Shown: positions 27,815 to 37,894 of the stretch, piece after piece
Layout of the letters: every line of letters begins with the position of its first letter
Numbering within the stretch: position 1 is the stretch's first letter
Assembly (NCBI GenBank): GCA_039105265.1
Contig: JAPFFF010000004.1
Span: 8,289,501 to 8,353,500, forward strand
Origin: Tritrichomonas musculus
Lineage: Eukaryota > Parabasalia > Tritrichomonadida > Tritrichomonadidae
Length of the DNA stretch: 64,000 nucleotides
Reading direction: 5' to 3'
Program-made: the position numbers and the translations under genes
Notes under the pieces: generated by a model
The model's input: the letters and a program-made list of their open reading frames with translations, nothing else
The model's database searches: none
What the model was told of the DNA's origin: nothing

Positions 27815-27915
27815 AGGTAAACTGGTTTATTCAATAATTTTTCAAAAATCTGGTTTATTTAATAATTTTTTTTAAGAAAAATTAAATAAAAAAAATAATT
27901 CTTAGATTTTTTTAT

Positions 27916-29295
27916 TCACTTTTTTGCTTTGCTTTTTTTATCACGGAGCATTGGAAGTATTTCATCTGATGCAATGCATAGTCCCGAAATCTTAACTGGA
28001 CGGCTAGTATTTAAGTCGTTTTGAATAAAACTTTGTTTAGATTCTTTAACATTTTTGTTATTCAAAATTTTCGTGATATCTCTCGGAAACAGCCCACATG
28101 ATTCAAATGCCTTCATGCAATTATGTTGTGTGGTTGCCACTCGATGTGCATCAATAAGTGCCTGTATTTGGGTTGATCTAATGATAAAAGCTTTGTTTTG
28201 GTTTTCTTCGATGATATAATCTATTATTTCTTTGGCGATTCTACTCAAGCATTCTTTCAAAGGTCGCGCAATAACTCGATCGAAAGGTTGAAAGATATGT
28301 GTCATATGAGGTGGGAAAATGATCACAGAAATGTGGTTAGATTTAAAAAGCTTCATAACTTTGAAATTATTACGAGATCCATGTCCATCTAGAAATAGGA
28401 TTGCTTTCCTATTCTTATCAAAATTATATGTTTCTCTTATATTGGCAACTTTTTGAATGAGCCATTTTGCCCATTCTTCAAAACAATCATCATTCATCCA
28501 CCCATTTGGACTTCCTCCAATTGTTATTTTACCTGAGGCAACAAATGTTAATAGGTCTTTTGGAACATTTTTTAATGGAACCAAAACATATGGAGGAAAG
28601 TCATCTCCTGAGGCATTAATTGTTACCATAGCTGAAATGTGAGATGAAATCGAAAATTTATCAATGCTCTTTCCTTCTTGTTTTTTTTCTGGAACTAATA
28701 CTTTTTTTGGTAAACTTACTTCAACACTCGTTTCATCTGAATTTAAAACCAGCTGAGGAGGGACGTCTTGTATCATTTCTTCAGTATATGTATATTCAAA
28801 GAAATCATGGACAGTTTCAGATGTTGAGCATTTGTTTCTGCCTTTCTCCTCTAGAACAGGCTTTTTTGGATTAAGGTTGATCTGCCTTGACAGTTCATAT
28901 ATATAATTTTTCCTTAAATTTTTCGGAAATTTTTCACGAGCTTCTGGTTCCATTTCATCAATTCTATTTCTATAATCATTATCTACTATCTCTCTAAGTC
29001 TTGTATAATTAGTGCAGTCACCTTTCTTGTAAGACTTTGAGATTTCTTCGTTTATGTCATCAATAATTTGAAAATCATATAGAGGAGGCCTTCCAACGCC
29101 AGTCCAACGACAGTTTTCTTTTAAGGCATGAAATCTTCTTAAAGATTGTTGGTAATCAGCCTTGAGCTCAGAACATATTTGAGTCATTTTTAAATTTGGA
29201 TCCAAAAATTTAATATGAGCTGCTTTGTCTTCAGGAGTTGGTTGGCTCCTGATTTCAGATGTCAACAACAGGTAACGAGGTATATAACCTTCCAT
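27916..29295 (-). CDS. DDE_1 (pogo/Tigger-type) transposase, 459 aa
   Basis: The enzyme moves the 1.6-kb element. The N-terminal 130 residues are helical, with the family's VGRPPLYD motif at 67-74; the DNA-binding part before it is less obvious than in the 445-aa transposase. The catalytic residues sit in canonical contexts: Asp187 in LVLNSDETSVEV, Asp303 in AILFLDGHGSRNN, Asp339 in THIFQPFDR. The spacing (116 and 36 residues) is close to that of the other copy (123 and 36). The tail is basic (DKKSKAKK). The minus-strand sequence before the ATG carries TCATTTT with its A 8 nt upstream, a host-type initiator, so the element brings its own promoter. Nothing in the frame is broken. Confidence 0.93.
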   Translation of the reverse strand: MEGYIPRYLLLTSEIRSQPTPEDKAAHIKFLDPNLKMTQICSELKADYQQSLRRFHALKENCRWTGVGRPPLYDFQIIDDINEEISKSYKKGDCTNYTRLREIVDNDYRNRIDEMEPEAREKFPKNLRKNYIYELSRQINLNPKKPVLEEKGRNKCSTSETVHDFFEYTYTEEMIQDVPPQLVLNSDETSVEVSLPKKVLVPEKKQEGKSIDKFSISSHISAMVTINASGDDFPPYVLVPLKNVPKDLLTFVASGKITIGGSPNGWMNDDCFEEWAKWLIQKVANIRETYNFDKNRKAILFLDGHGSRNNFKVMKLFKSNHISVIIFPPHMTHIFQPFDRVIARPLKECLSRIAKEIIDYIIEENQNKAFIIRSTQIQALIDAHRVATTQHNCMKAFESCGLFPRDITKILNNKNVKESKQSFIQNDLNTSRPVKISGLCIASDEILPMLRDKKSKAKK

Positions 29296-29298
29296 TAT

Positions 29299-29305
29299 AA
29301 AATGA
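29299..29305 (-). promoter_or_regulatory. Initiator-like element inside the pogo-like transposon
   Basis: TCATTTT on the minus strand has its A 8 nt before the transposase ATG (29295) and matches the trichomonad initiator. Confidence 0.5.
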
Positions 29306-29442
29306 AGTAATTTAATCCATTTTATTTGCTCGTTTCATAGCATTTAATATTTTAACGTACAGTTTTTGGTGGGAAATTTTATCAAAAAATTATTGAATAA
29401 ACCAGATTTTTGAAAAATTATTGAATAAACCAGTTTACCTTA

Positions 29443-30389
29443 CGTTCTCAACTGCATCTAAGTGTCTTGGAGGCATAATTGAACACTTCTACCACCATCA
29501 GATAGACTTCAATAAACAGTACACACTATTGATTGATGAAGCACATTTACTACTGGAGCACATATCTTTGATAGAGATTTGTAGGGAATTCAATAAAGTA
29601 GGCCTGATTACTGCAACATCATCAGATATTTCTTGTCTCTCAGTATTTGAAGAATACGAGAAGATAAGTCCTTTAGCTGACATTAAATACCATCGCACAA
29701 TATATCTATACAAGCTGAAGAGCAATATGGAAGAGCAAAGAGAAACCATAGCCAAACAAGTACCAGAGGAGATAAAGCGGTATGACAAGATATTGATAAA
29801 GATAGAAGACAAGAATGAGTGCGAGAGGTTAAAAGATTGCATCAACAATGAACTAAACAAAGCACAATACAACTCTGAAAAGAAGGAAGTAGAGATAAGT
29901 AGTGAAGGCAAATTTGTTAATCCAGAGGATATTGACATAATCATAGCTACATCATGTATCCAGTCTGGGCAGTCATTAAAAGAGAAGCTGCTATCCATAT
30001 TCATTCAAACACCGTTAGAGACAGTTTCAAGTGTAGAGCAATTTGTAGGAAGAAACAGGAATGAAGACTCCACAGCCTACCTGTATATGAGACAAAATAA
30101 AGTACCCGAGGATAAGTTCACATTTAAAGTAGCCAAGAACAGATACAAGACAAGATTAAATCAACTGAGAGCTAATTCATGGCTGTCTATGAATAAAGAT
30201 TCATGAATTAAGTGCATGAGTAAAATGGGGGAGGTTATTGTTGAAGAGACAGAAGATGAGGAAAAAAAGAAAGATACAGTAATGATTAAAGAAGAAGGAT
30301 TAAATAAAGAGTTTAATGGCAAGAAACAGCTCTACCAATATTTTGGATATAAGAATGATAAAGAGATACCAGATGAATATGAAATATGA
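29443..30389 (+). pseudogene. Helicase-like gene, C-terminal part (fossil)
   Basis: This is the second part of the interrupted superfamily 2 helicase-like gene. It carries a Walker B/DEAH box (LLIDEAHLLLEH), motif III (GLITATSSD), motif V-like IIATSCIQSGQSL, and an arginine-finger motif VI (EQFVGRNRNED), followed by a lysine-rich tail. The order and spacing are those of a functional helicase family, so the gene was once coherent. Coding-like sequence continues beyond the main open stretch to about 30389, and the copy looks broken with a small number of lesions. The parent may be a virus-like or other large mobile element; no capsid, polymerase or integrase gene is visible beside it. Confidence 0.6.
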
Positions 30390-30701
30390 AGCAAATACAT
30401 AAGAGATAATTGTAAGAAACAAAGAATATATAGTTTAGTAAAGATAGAATAAATAAATAAATCTCACAAATATAAATATAAATCTAAAAAAAAGTTCACA
30501 AATATAAATAAATAAACCATCCACAAGCAAAGCTTGGGCCAGCTAAAGCTGTCAATCTCTCTTTATTTTTTTTTTGAAGCAATCTCAATAACAATCTCAA
30601 TAACAACAATCAGAATAATAAACAAATATAAATAATCAGAATAATAATCAATAGAATAATAATCAGAATAATAATCAATAGAATAATAACCAGAATAATA
30701 A
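30390..30701. repeat. AAT/CAGAAT-rich simple-repeat region
   Basis: After CACAAATATAAATAAA-type repeats, about 30575-30701 is an imperfect tandem of AATAATCAGA and AATAATCAATAG. The same texture resumes at 34066-34120, so the DNA between (30702-34065) looks inserted into one simple-repeat tract. Confidence 0.6.
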
Positions 30702-32700
30702 AAAGGTATACAAACTCTTTTCTTTCAATTTGCGGAAAGCAAAAAGTTGGTGATTTTAAGACTTACTAAAATTTTAATAGCATATTTTAAATCCTTATCA
30801 TATGTATAATTGTTTGATACTATTTACAACCAGTTTGGTTCATTACATAAGAAATTAGAATTTTTAATCTTTACTTTTTGAAAAATTTAAAAACCCTAGA
30901 AAAGTGGTGATTAAAATATTATTTTTTTATTTTTGAACTTATATTTTTCTATAATATTATATTTGTTTGTTTATAAAATAAAAATATATTTAATTAATTA
31001 AGAATATGTGGAGATACGAAAAATCAAAAATCGATTTTTCAATAATTTCCAAATAGACATGTTATTCTCCGATTCTCGAGATCGATAATTGATTGACTTT
31101 TTGATATCGATGCATAAATATACACAGATTCTCGAGATCGATTTCAGAGATCGAGAATCATCTTTCTCAGCTTTTGATATCAGAATTTTCAATTAAACTT
31201 TTTGATAAAAATATGATCGTAATTCATTCTCAAATATTTCACAAAAAAAGAATGTATTTTTTGATTTTAATCTTAAATTAACATCAATGCATTATATTAT
31301 TTATTTTTAAATATTATAAAATCACAAATACCAATTATAAAAGAAGATAAATCTGTTTGAGATCTCGAGATCTCGTTAATTGATATCAAGTTTACAATTA
31401 TTTTTATATCACATTTCATATCTGATATCTTGATAATCGATAATCTCGATATCAGATTTTTAAACTGATAATCGAGTATCAGATGCAAAAAAGTGACGTT
31501 TTTGATATCGATTCTCAAAATAACAAGTCTATTTCCAAATAATTTCTACTCCCTTCGATACATTTTCCTGTAATGATCTTATCGTTTTATATATTTTATT
31601 TTACATGATATATCTCGTTAATTGGAAGATCTATCTAGGATTTATTGAGATAAAGCTAAAATATTAATTTTTTTGACGGTTTAAGGAGAAAAAAAGGTTA
31701 ATTTTTTTTTCTGAAGAGGTGAAGTCGTCAATCTAAGAGAATTCAATTTTGAATGCATTGAAATCACAATCAAAAATAGCTAAAGATTTAAAATAATAAT
31801 ATATTTATTTATAATCCAATTTTTTTGAGAAAAATATGGAAAATTAAACAAAAATTATAATCAAGAAGTGAAAATTTTATTAGAGTTTTTCTTTCAATTT
31901 ATAAAAAAATTAAAATAATAATATTTTTAAATTACATTTTATTTATATTAAATTAAATATATAATTCATTTTATATATTGAAATATAATATATAATATGA
32001 GATATCAAATGATATATTTGATATTTGTTAGGATATGAAAAAATGAAAAATCATTAAAATTCAGTTACGAAAGTTTTTTTAATTTGCTGAAAAATTCTCG
32101 ATACATTTAATCTAAATAGGCATTTTAGATATTCATTGAGTTTTATAAAATATTCCATATTAATAAATCATGTATATTATATTGTTTAATATAATATTAA
32201 TTAATTGCTTAAGATATTTACACATTATTAATTTTATAAATTCAGAATGCATTCAAATAATAAAATATATTTATCTTATTTTTATAAATTACATTTCACA
32301 ATATAAGATATTTTATAATTTTAAAATGCATATTAATATATATAATAACAATGAAATTATGCAATGCAATAATTAAAATGATATTTTTTTTTAGATTCTC
32401 AAAAAATAATCAAAAAAACTATTAATAACAATAAATATATATATGTAAACATTTATATGTATATATTTATTTAAAAAATATTTATCAAAAAAATTTTTTA
32501 TTCAAATTTATAAAACAATCATTTTAAAACTTTTTCAATTTTGAAAATTTGTAAACTAATCAAAATTAAATTTCTTTTTATACTGGAAATTATTAGATAA
32601 ATTTTTAATATTTTTAAATATATATAAATATGAGTTTTTATAAAATAATCTAATAATATAGAAAAGGTATTGTCCGAAAAAATTGAGTTTGTGTACCTTT
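30702..32700. mobile_element. Non-autonomous DNA transposon, about 2.0 kb
   Basis: The left end AAAGGTATACAAACTC, followed by a T-rich block and TGCGGA, matches in reverse complement the right end (AAAGGTACACAAACTC, T-rich block, TCGGACA) at 32655-32700. The flanks are AAT-repeat DNA, so the target duplication (perhaps ATAATAA) cannot be fixed. The interior is AT-rich, has no transposase, and contains the hAT-type element at 31054-31531. Confidence 0.6.
31054..31531. mobile_element. hAT-type MITE, 478 bp, nested
   Basis: The ends TAGACATGTTATT and AATAACAAGTCTA are inverted, and the 8-bp word TTTCCAAA occurs directly outside both (31046-31053, 31532-31539), the signature of hAT elements. The subterminal parts are dense in TCTCGAGATCGA, GATATCGAT and related self-complementary words. 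There is no transposase. Confidence 0.8.
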
Positions 32701-32701
32701 A

Positions 32702-34065
32702 CCCAGGTTAACCTTAGAATTGATATTTTGTAAAATATTCAAAATATTTTTAGATTTTTTAGTTAACATTTTTTTCTTTTATTTTATTAAGAAAGATTTT
32801 TGTAAAAACTTGGTTAACATTTAATTTGTTAACCTTTTTGAAAAAGTTTGGAATACTAGAATATTTCAATTGATCATATCACCACTTTAACGGCACATTT
32901 TTCATTATTTAAAAGGAAAAAAGCAACTTCTCGTAATTTATGATGATGGAGCAATTAAAACAACGATTTTAATCAATCAAACTATATATTTGACATGCGC
33001 TCTTGACAATTCAACTCCAAATTCAACTCATTTATGTTCAAAATTTTTTTTCAGCAAAACCCAAAATTAAACTCTTTATACAAAATTATGCTATAATAAT
33101 TGGTATATCTATTGATGTGTATTCGATAAAAGCTCAAACTCTCAAACGTTTTAATTTTTTGGAATAACTTGACTTTTTTTACTTAATACAAGCTCTTTAA
33201 TTTATTTATTTTTACATAAAAATTAATTTTGAGCCCGATAGTGCTTTTTTAAAACCTATTTTTGCTACATTACAGAAATTTTAATATGAATATTCTAAAT
33301 ACTTATTTTCGCTTTTTGTTTAGGTTAAAAACGATTTCATTTTACAAGTAAATTTTTATTGGATGAATAAAAAATGTTTTTATGATGGTCTTTATGAAAT
33401 CTCAATTCAATTTTTCATTACACAAATTGCGCCAAAATTCCAAAATCTAATTATTGCCTTAATGAAAAGTACATTCAATAGTGACTAACTTGTGCCGTGA
33501 AAAAATCTTCAATAGCTTTCAAATTTCCCTAAAAATTAAGATTATTATTACTACATTTTAAATTTAGTTCAATATTGTAAGATTTAACATTAATTATTTA
33601 ATTGAGGATCAATAACCTTTGCTTATTATGCTGAATTTAACTCGAAAATTTCAATGTATCTCTAAATATTTCTTATTATTATATGATGAAGAAGCATCCA
33701 AAAATTAATTTCAGATATTTTAAAGTACTCGTTACCGACATAAATTTGGACTAGGTTAGAAAACTCAAATACTTTTACAATAGTATAATATTAAAAATAT
33801 TGCAGTTTTTCACTATTTATTTTTACACCATTTTTATATATTATTATCTTTATTAAATACTTATTTAATTAAAATAATAAAAATCATATCTTACTATTTT
33901 TTATTTGAAGAAAAATGCAAAAATAATTTTTATACGTTTTTCCCATTCAAATTTTCTCGTTAATTTCATTGAAAAAATTATCTAAAATCGTTATATTTTT
34001 AATTTATTCGTTATTTCCAAAAAATTCAATATTTTACAAAATATCAATTCTAAGGTTAACCTGGG
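32702..34065. mobile_element. Non-autonomous mariner-like element, 1364 bp
   Basis: The TIR of about 40 bp starts CCCAGGTTAACCTTAGAATT, continues with GATATTTTGTAAAATATT, and is matched exactly in reverse complement at 34026-34065. TA lies outside each end (32700-32701, 34066-34067). The CCCAGGT start is shared with 5019-6301. There is no transposase frame. It sits exactly at the edge of the 30702-32700 element. Confidence 0.82.
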
Positions 34066-34204
34066 TAATAATAATCAGAATAATAATCAGCAGAATAATC
34101 CAATATAAATAATCAGCAGAATAATATTGAATGGGAAAATTTTAGAGTGAGATTGAATGAGGAAATTTTAGAGATTGAATGGATAAATTTTTAAAATTAA
34201 ATCT

Positions 34205-34333
34205 TTGTGAACCTCTAAGTATGTATTTGTGAACCAATAAGTATACTTTGTGAACCAATAATATATACTTTGTGCATCACTAAGATGGTTTTGTGTACCA
34301 CTAAGATATACTTTGTGTGCCACTAATATATTA
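34205..34333 (+). repeat. 22-bp minisatellite, about six units
   Basis: The unit is TTTGTGAACCAATAAGTATA and variants (TTGTGTACCACTAAGATATA). Divergence between units suggests an old array. Confidence 0.7.
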
Positions 34334-34382
34334 TAAATGAAAATTTTACTTCACTTCATATAAAATTTTCAATTCAAAGAAA

Positions 34383-34466
34383 TTTTTTTATGAAGAAAAT
34401 TTTTTATGAACCAATTTTTTATGAAGAGATTTTTTTATGAACCAATTTTTTATGAACCAATTTTTG
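34383..34466 (+). repeat. 15-16-bp minisatellite, about five units
   Basis: Units of TTTTTTATGAACCAA alternate with TTTTTTATGAAGAGA-like forms. Confidence 0.7.
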
Positions 34467-34784
34467 TGACAGAACTTATCTATAGAAATTATGATGAAGC
34501 AAAATTTAAAAATTTCAAATCAAAAAATTTATAGAGGTTGAACAAGAATGGTTCTAAAATTGGTAGCAAAAAGGTCCATCTAGTTTTTAATCAAAAACAC
34601 CCCAAATTTAACTGTTTTTCAAATGAAATCAAGAAATATTTTCAAAAAAATTACGGTTTATTAAAAAATCTAACCAAAATATCTCAAAACAAATTTGGTC
34701 ATTGAACCAAAAATTTCATTTTGATGGTACTTGAATTCTCGTATCTTTCATTCCATTCAAATAGCATTCATTCAAAATAGAATT

Positions 34785-34848
34785 AAGATCATGTTAAATT
34801 GAAATCCAAAATTTTAATATTTGTTAATTTTGGATTTCAATTTAACAT
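34785..34848 (+). repeat. Perfect 23-bp hairpin matching the downstream gene
   Basis: 34791-34813 pairs base for base with 34826-34848, with a 12-nt loop (TTAATATTTGTT). The left arm is part of a 29-nt block (34785-34813) identical to 35521-35549 inside the macro-like gene (residues 36-45). A transcript of this region would fold into a 23-bp duplex, one strand of which is antisense to that mRNA. Confidence 0.85.
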
Positions 34849-35401
34849 TTTAATATTTATTATTTTATTTGAAAGAAAGACAATATTCCAAAATATTATT
34901 AGATATTTATATCAAAAAATTGAATATATCAAAAACACGTTGATTTAAATCAATTCAAATCTATAACAAAATAATTGAATGCAATGTACAAAAAGTTCTC
35001 TGGACTGTTAATTTATAAATAAGTATAACTTGATATTTTTACTAAGTAACATATTATTTTATATTATTAATATATTAAAATACTATTATAAAATAAAATA
35101 AAATATTAAAATGAAATTTACTGCTAACTTATGAAAAATTTTTTTTAGATTTCCATTTTAACTTCATATTTTTTTTATTTTTAATTTTGATATTTCATAT
35201 TGGACGTATATTTATTTATAAAAACATATTTTCGAATTGTAAAAGTAAATGCAATACAGTAATTCAAATAAAAAAAAATGGCAAAAACGGTTATAAAATC
35301 GACCAATTATAAAATCAAAAACTGGCTAAGATTTTCTATATTTGTGGGAAAATTTTTTAAAAATTTTACATAATTTGAAAAAAAAAATTTTCAGATTTAT
35401 T

Positions 35402-35408
35402 TCATTTT
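35402..35408 (+). promoter_or_regulatory. Initiator-like element for the macro-like gene
   Basis: TCATTTT, with its A 11 nt before the ATG at 35415, matches the trichomonad initiator. Confidence 0.55.
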
Positions 35409-35414
35409 AATAAA

Positions 35415-36524
35415 ATGTATGAAGAAAAAACATTTCCTAAGAAAGAATGGTTTGAAACAATTTTTGGTTTTAAAGAATTAGCTAATACCGTTGAAGAGAA
35501 ATTCGATGTCATTGAATCAGAAGATCATGTTAAATTGAAATCCAAAATTAACAATAAAACATATAATGCTGGAAAATTCCAAATCAAATCAAGTTCTAGA
35601 GATAAATATAAACTTATCAAGAAAGAAAGGCAAGGAACATTAAATATCATTAAAGGATATGGTGAACACACAAAACATTTTGAATTAATTGATATTTTAT
35701 CAATGCAATCACTTCCAAAATGGAATGGAGCCACATATTTAGTAGCATCAAATTTCAATTGCCTTGAATTTACTAATTCAAATCAAAAAGCAGCAGATGG
35801 CGTAACAAATTATTATGAAGATAACACACAAGGTCCATATGCAGCACTTGCATGCGGTCCATCTGCTGTTTATAGAAATTACTTCATTAAGCACAATGAT
35901 AACGTCAGCCAATTAAACAAAGAAATTAATTTATTAGAAAGAACACCAATTAATGTTAAACATGGCTACGCAATCATCAATAACGACAAATATTTAAAGA
36001 AAAATAACTCCAATTTCGATTGGGATGATCCAGAAATTTGGCAAGTTGGTATTCATTCAAATTGTGAAGTTGTTATGAAAAGAGGTCAAAATTCAACTTT
36101 TTCAATGGCACCAAAGAATCAAATAGCAAATCACGTTTATGCATCTGCTTTGAATTTTAATCGTAATGTTAAATCAACATACTTTACAAAAGAAATAGCT
36201 AAAAAACTTTTGGTTGCTGAATATAGAGCTGCAATTTTAGCTGCTTGGGAAAATTCATCAAAATTTGCTAATTTGGCTGGATCAAATAAATTGTCACTCA
36301 CTCTTCTCGGAGGTGGCGTTTTCCAGAATCCATATGAAATAATTTGTGAAGCAATTATGGAAAATATTGATTTAATTATGGAGAGTGGACTTGATGTTTA
36401 TATTACTTGCTTCAAAGAAGACGATTTTTATGAAATCGAAGGATTCCTTAGTGACTATGTTTATGGAACAGATGGAAGAATTATTGATACAAATGATGAT
36501 TTGGATTGCAAAGATTTAATCTAA
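35415..36524 (+). CDS. Macro-domain-like protein (putative ADP-ribose-binding), 369 aa
   Basis: Residues about 1-90 are charged and probably an accessory region. From about 98 the pattern WNGATYLVASNFNCLEF (103-119), TNYYEDNTQGPYAALACGPS (131-150) and YRNYF (153-157) resembles the macro-like family that includes Legionella MavL, an ADP-ribosyl hydrolase-type effector with eukaryotic relatives. Near the C-terminus a strand plus glycine loop, LSLTLLGGGVFQNP (293-306), and the following helix fit the phosphate-binding loop of macro domains, and ...DVYITCF is the next buried strand. I infer binding or removal of ADP-ribose in the cytosol; no signal peptide or membrane segment is visible. The family call is from memory of motifs. 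The stop TAA is followed by AG (UAAA). Upstream lies the hairpin sharing 29 nt with codons 36-45. Confidence 0.72.
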   Translation: MYEEKTFPKKEWFETIFGFKELANTVEEKFDVIESEDHVKLKSKINNKTYNAGKFQIKSSSRDKYKLIKKERQGTLNIIKGYGEHTKHFELIDILSMQSLPKWNGATYLVASNFNCLEFTNSNQKAADGVTNYYEDNTQGPYAALACGPSAVYRNYFIKHNDNVSQLNKEINLLERTPINVKHGYAIINNDKYLKKNNSNFDWDDPEIWQVGIHSNCEVVMKRGQNSTFSMAPKNQIANHVYASALNFNRNVKSTYFTKEIAKKLLVAEYRAAILAAWENSSKFANLAGSNKLSLTLLGGGVFQNPYEIICEAIMENIDLIMESGLDVYITCFKEDDFYEIEGFLSDYVYGTDGRIIDTNDDLDCKDLI

Positions 36525-37534
36525 AGTTTTAATTATTTACATTCATAATAAAAAAGTGGCTAAAATCATATCAAATTCTTTTTTTTTTTTTTTTTTTTGA
36601 TTTTGGCAATTTGAGAGTAGATGCAACGAAAATTTTTGGACAAGGCCTCTCAAAAAGTGGACTGTCAAATTGATTTTTCTCATTGATGAAAAGGTTTTAT
36701 GATTTTATAATAATATAATATAAAACTTTATTTTAAGCATTTGCACTTTTTAAATAAAAGATTAAAATTATTTGAAAAATTGAATAATTTCACGATGCTA
36801 AATATGTGCATGCGATCATCCATTATTTGATATAAATATAATATTAATTACAAATAAATAAATTTCTAATATATGAAAATAATTCCTTGGTAGCGTTAAG
36901 CATAATTTTAATTTCATTCATGAAAAAATGTGAAAAATTTTGTAACAAAACAAAACATAGAATTCTTTCTTTTTAAATTATCTTATTGAATTGGATTTGA
37001 AATATTAAATGAAAGATTTCCAACCTAGTGAATCTGCAAGTTTTTAACTATCCCATGAATCCAGCTTTGAACCCAAAGAAATCCAAAAATAATCAATCCA
37101 AATTCATATTATAATTATCTATAAAATTTGAATTAATATCATGATTAATCATTTTTACACATATTAAAATATTTTTCAGTCTATTATAAAAAGGATCCTT
37201 TCATTGGAACCTTGCTTTTAATAAAAAAAAAAAAATACTAATAACCAACTAAAAAGTTTACAATTTATAATTATTTAGCATGCACTATATTAAATATCAA
37301 TAAACAACTCGTTGCAACATATATTTTATTATTTGCTTTCTGAAATAATAAATACAACTGATAAAAATTTTTGAAAAAAATAGAATTTTCATATCACATT
37401 TCAAAAAAATACGATCATATTTTGAATTTGTTGCAGCTACTATGACATTTGTCAGGAATTCTGGTTGATTATGAAGGCTAGTATTTAGCATAGAATAACA
37501 GTGACCCAATCTACGTTTGACTTTAAATTCAGAA
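36525..37534. other. AT-rich spacer before the gene array
   Basis: No gene. A 24-nt poly(T) tract (about 36576-36599) follows the macro-like gene. CTCAAAAAGTGGACTGTC at about 36648 is another half of the CACTTTTTGAG repeat. Array homology starts at about 37535 within the coding sequence of the repeated gene. Confidence 0.45.
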
Positions 37535-37693
37535 CAAACCAATGCTGCTGCTACTACTACTACTACTAACAACAACACAGAGATGGAACAAGATCAATTG
37601 ATTCTCCTTGATGATCACGATTGTAATTTCGCGAATATTGAACTGGACTCAGGTTCTGATTTCGGTCTTGATTTTTGGTGGGAATGGCCCTGA
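37535..37693 (+). pseudogene. 5'-truncated copy of the array gene
   Basis: The sequence matches the last 160 bp or so of the 145-aa gene, from its Ala/Thr repeat (ACCAATGCTGCTGCT) to the stop, with a longer CTA run than the complete copies. Everything upstream is unrelated, so this is the left edge of the array and the copy cannot be expressed as the same protein. Confidence 0.85.
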
Positions 37694-37894
37694 TCAAATA
37701 ACTTTTTTCTAATATGAAAAACTTCAATGAGTAAAGCATAATTAAACCGAATTTTATATAACGCATTTCATCTGCTCGTATCATTATATTTATTGACTTT
37801 TATCAGATAACCTATTTTTGATGATCGTTGATAATCATACTTCGAAAACTTTCAAAATGTTTTTAATTTTATATATTTTTTTTATATAATAAAC

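Larger units (their letters stand above)
27815..29440 (-). mobile_element. Pogo-like DNA transposon, apparently complete, 1626 bp
   Basis: The TIR of about 57 bp is almost perfect: AGGTAAACTGGTTTATTCAA, a TTTTTC/AAAAATC stretch, then a second TGGTTTATT(C/T)AATAATT box, with the reverse complement ending GTTTACCT at 29440. TA flanks both ends (27813-27814, 29441-29442). The TIR's internal doubled box is typical of transposase binding sites. The full transposase frame fills most of the interior. One mismatch between the TIRs plus an intact frame argues for a recent insertion. It lies inside the helicase-like gene. Confidence 0.92.
34066..35401. other. Spacer upstream of the macro-like gene with several repeats
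   Basis: No gene. It contains the end of the AAT/CAGAAT simple repeat (to about 34120), a 22-bp repeat (34205-34333), a 15-16-bp repeat (34383-34466), a hairpin with gene-matching arms (34785-34848), and then plain AT-rich DNA up to the initiator. Confidence 0.5.

Noticed and set aside
26151-34065. Maverick/Polinton element
   Set aside because: No family-B polymerase, integrase, packaging ATPase or capsid-like gene is visible, and the TIR pairs present belong to small TA- or 8-bp-duplicating DNA transposons. The helicase alone is not enough.
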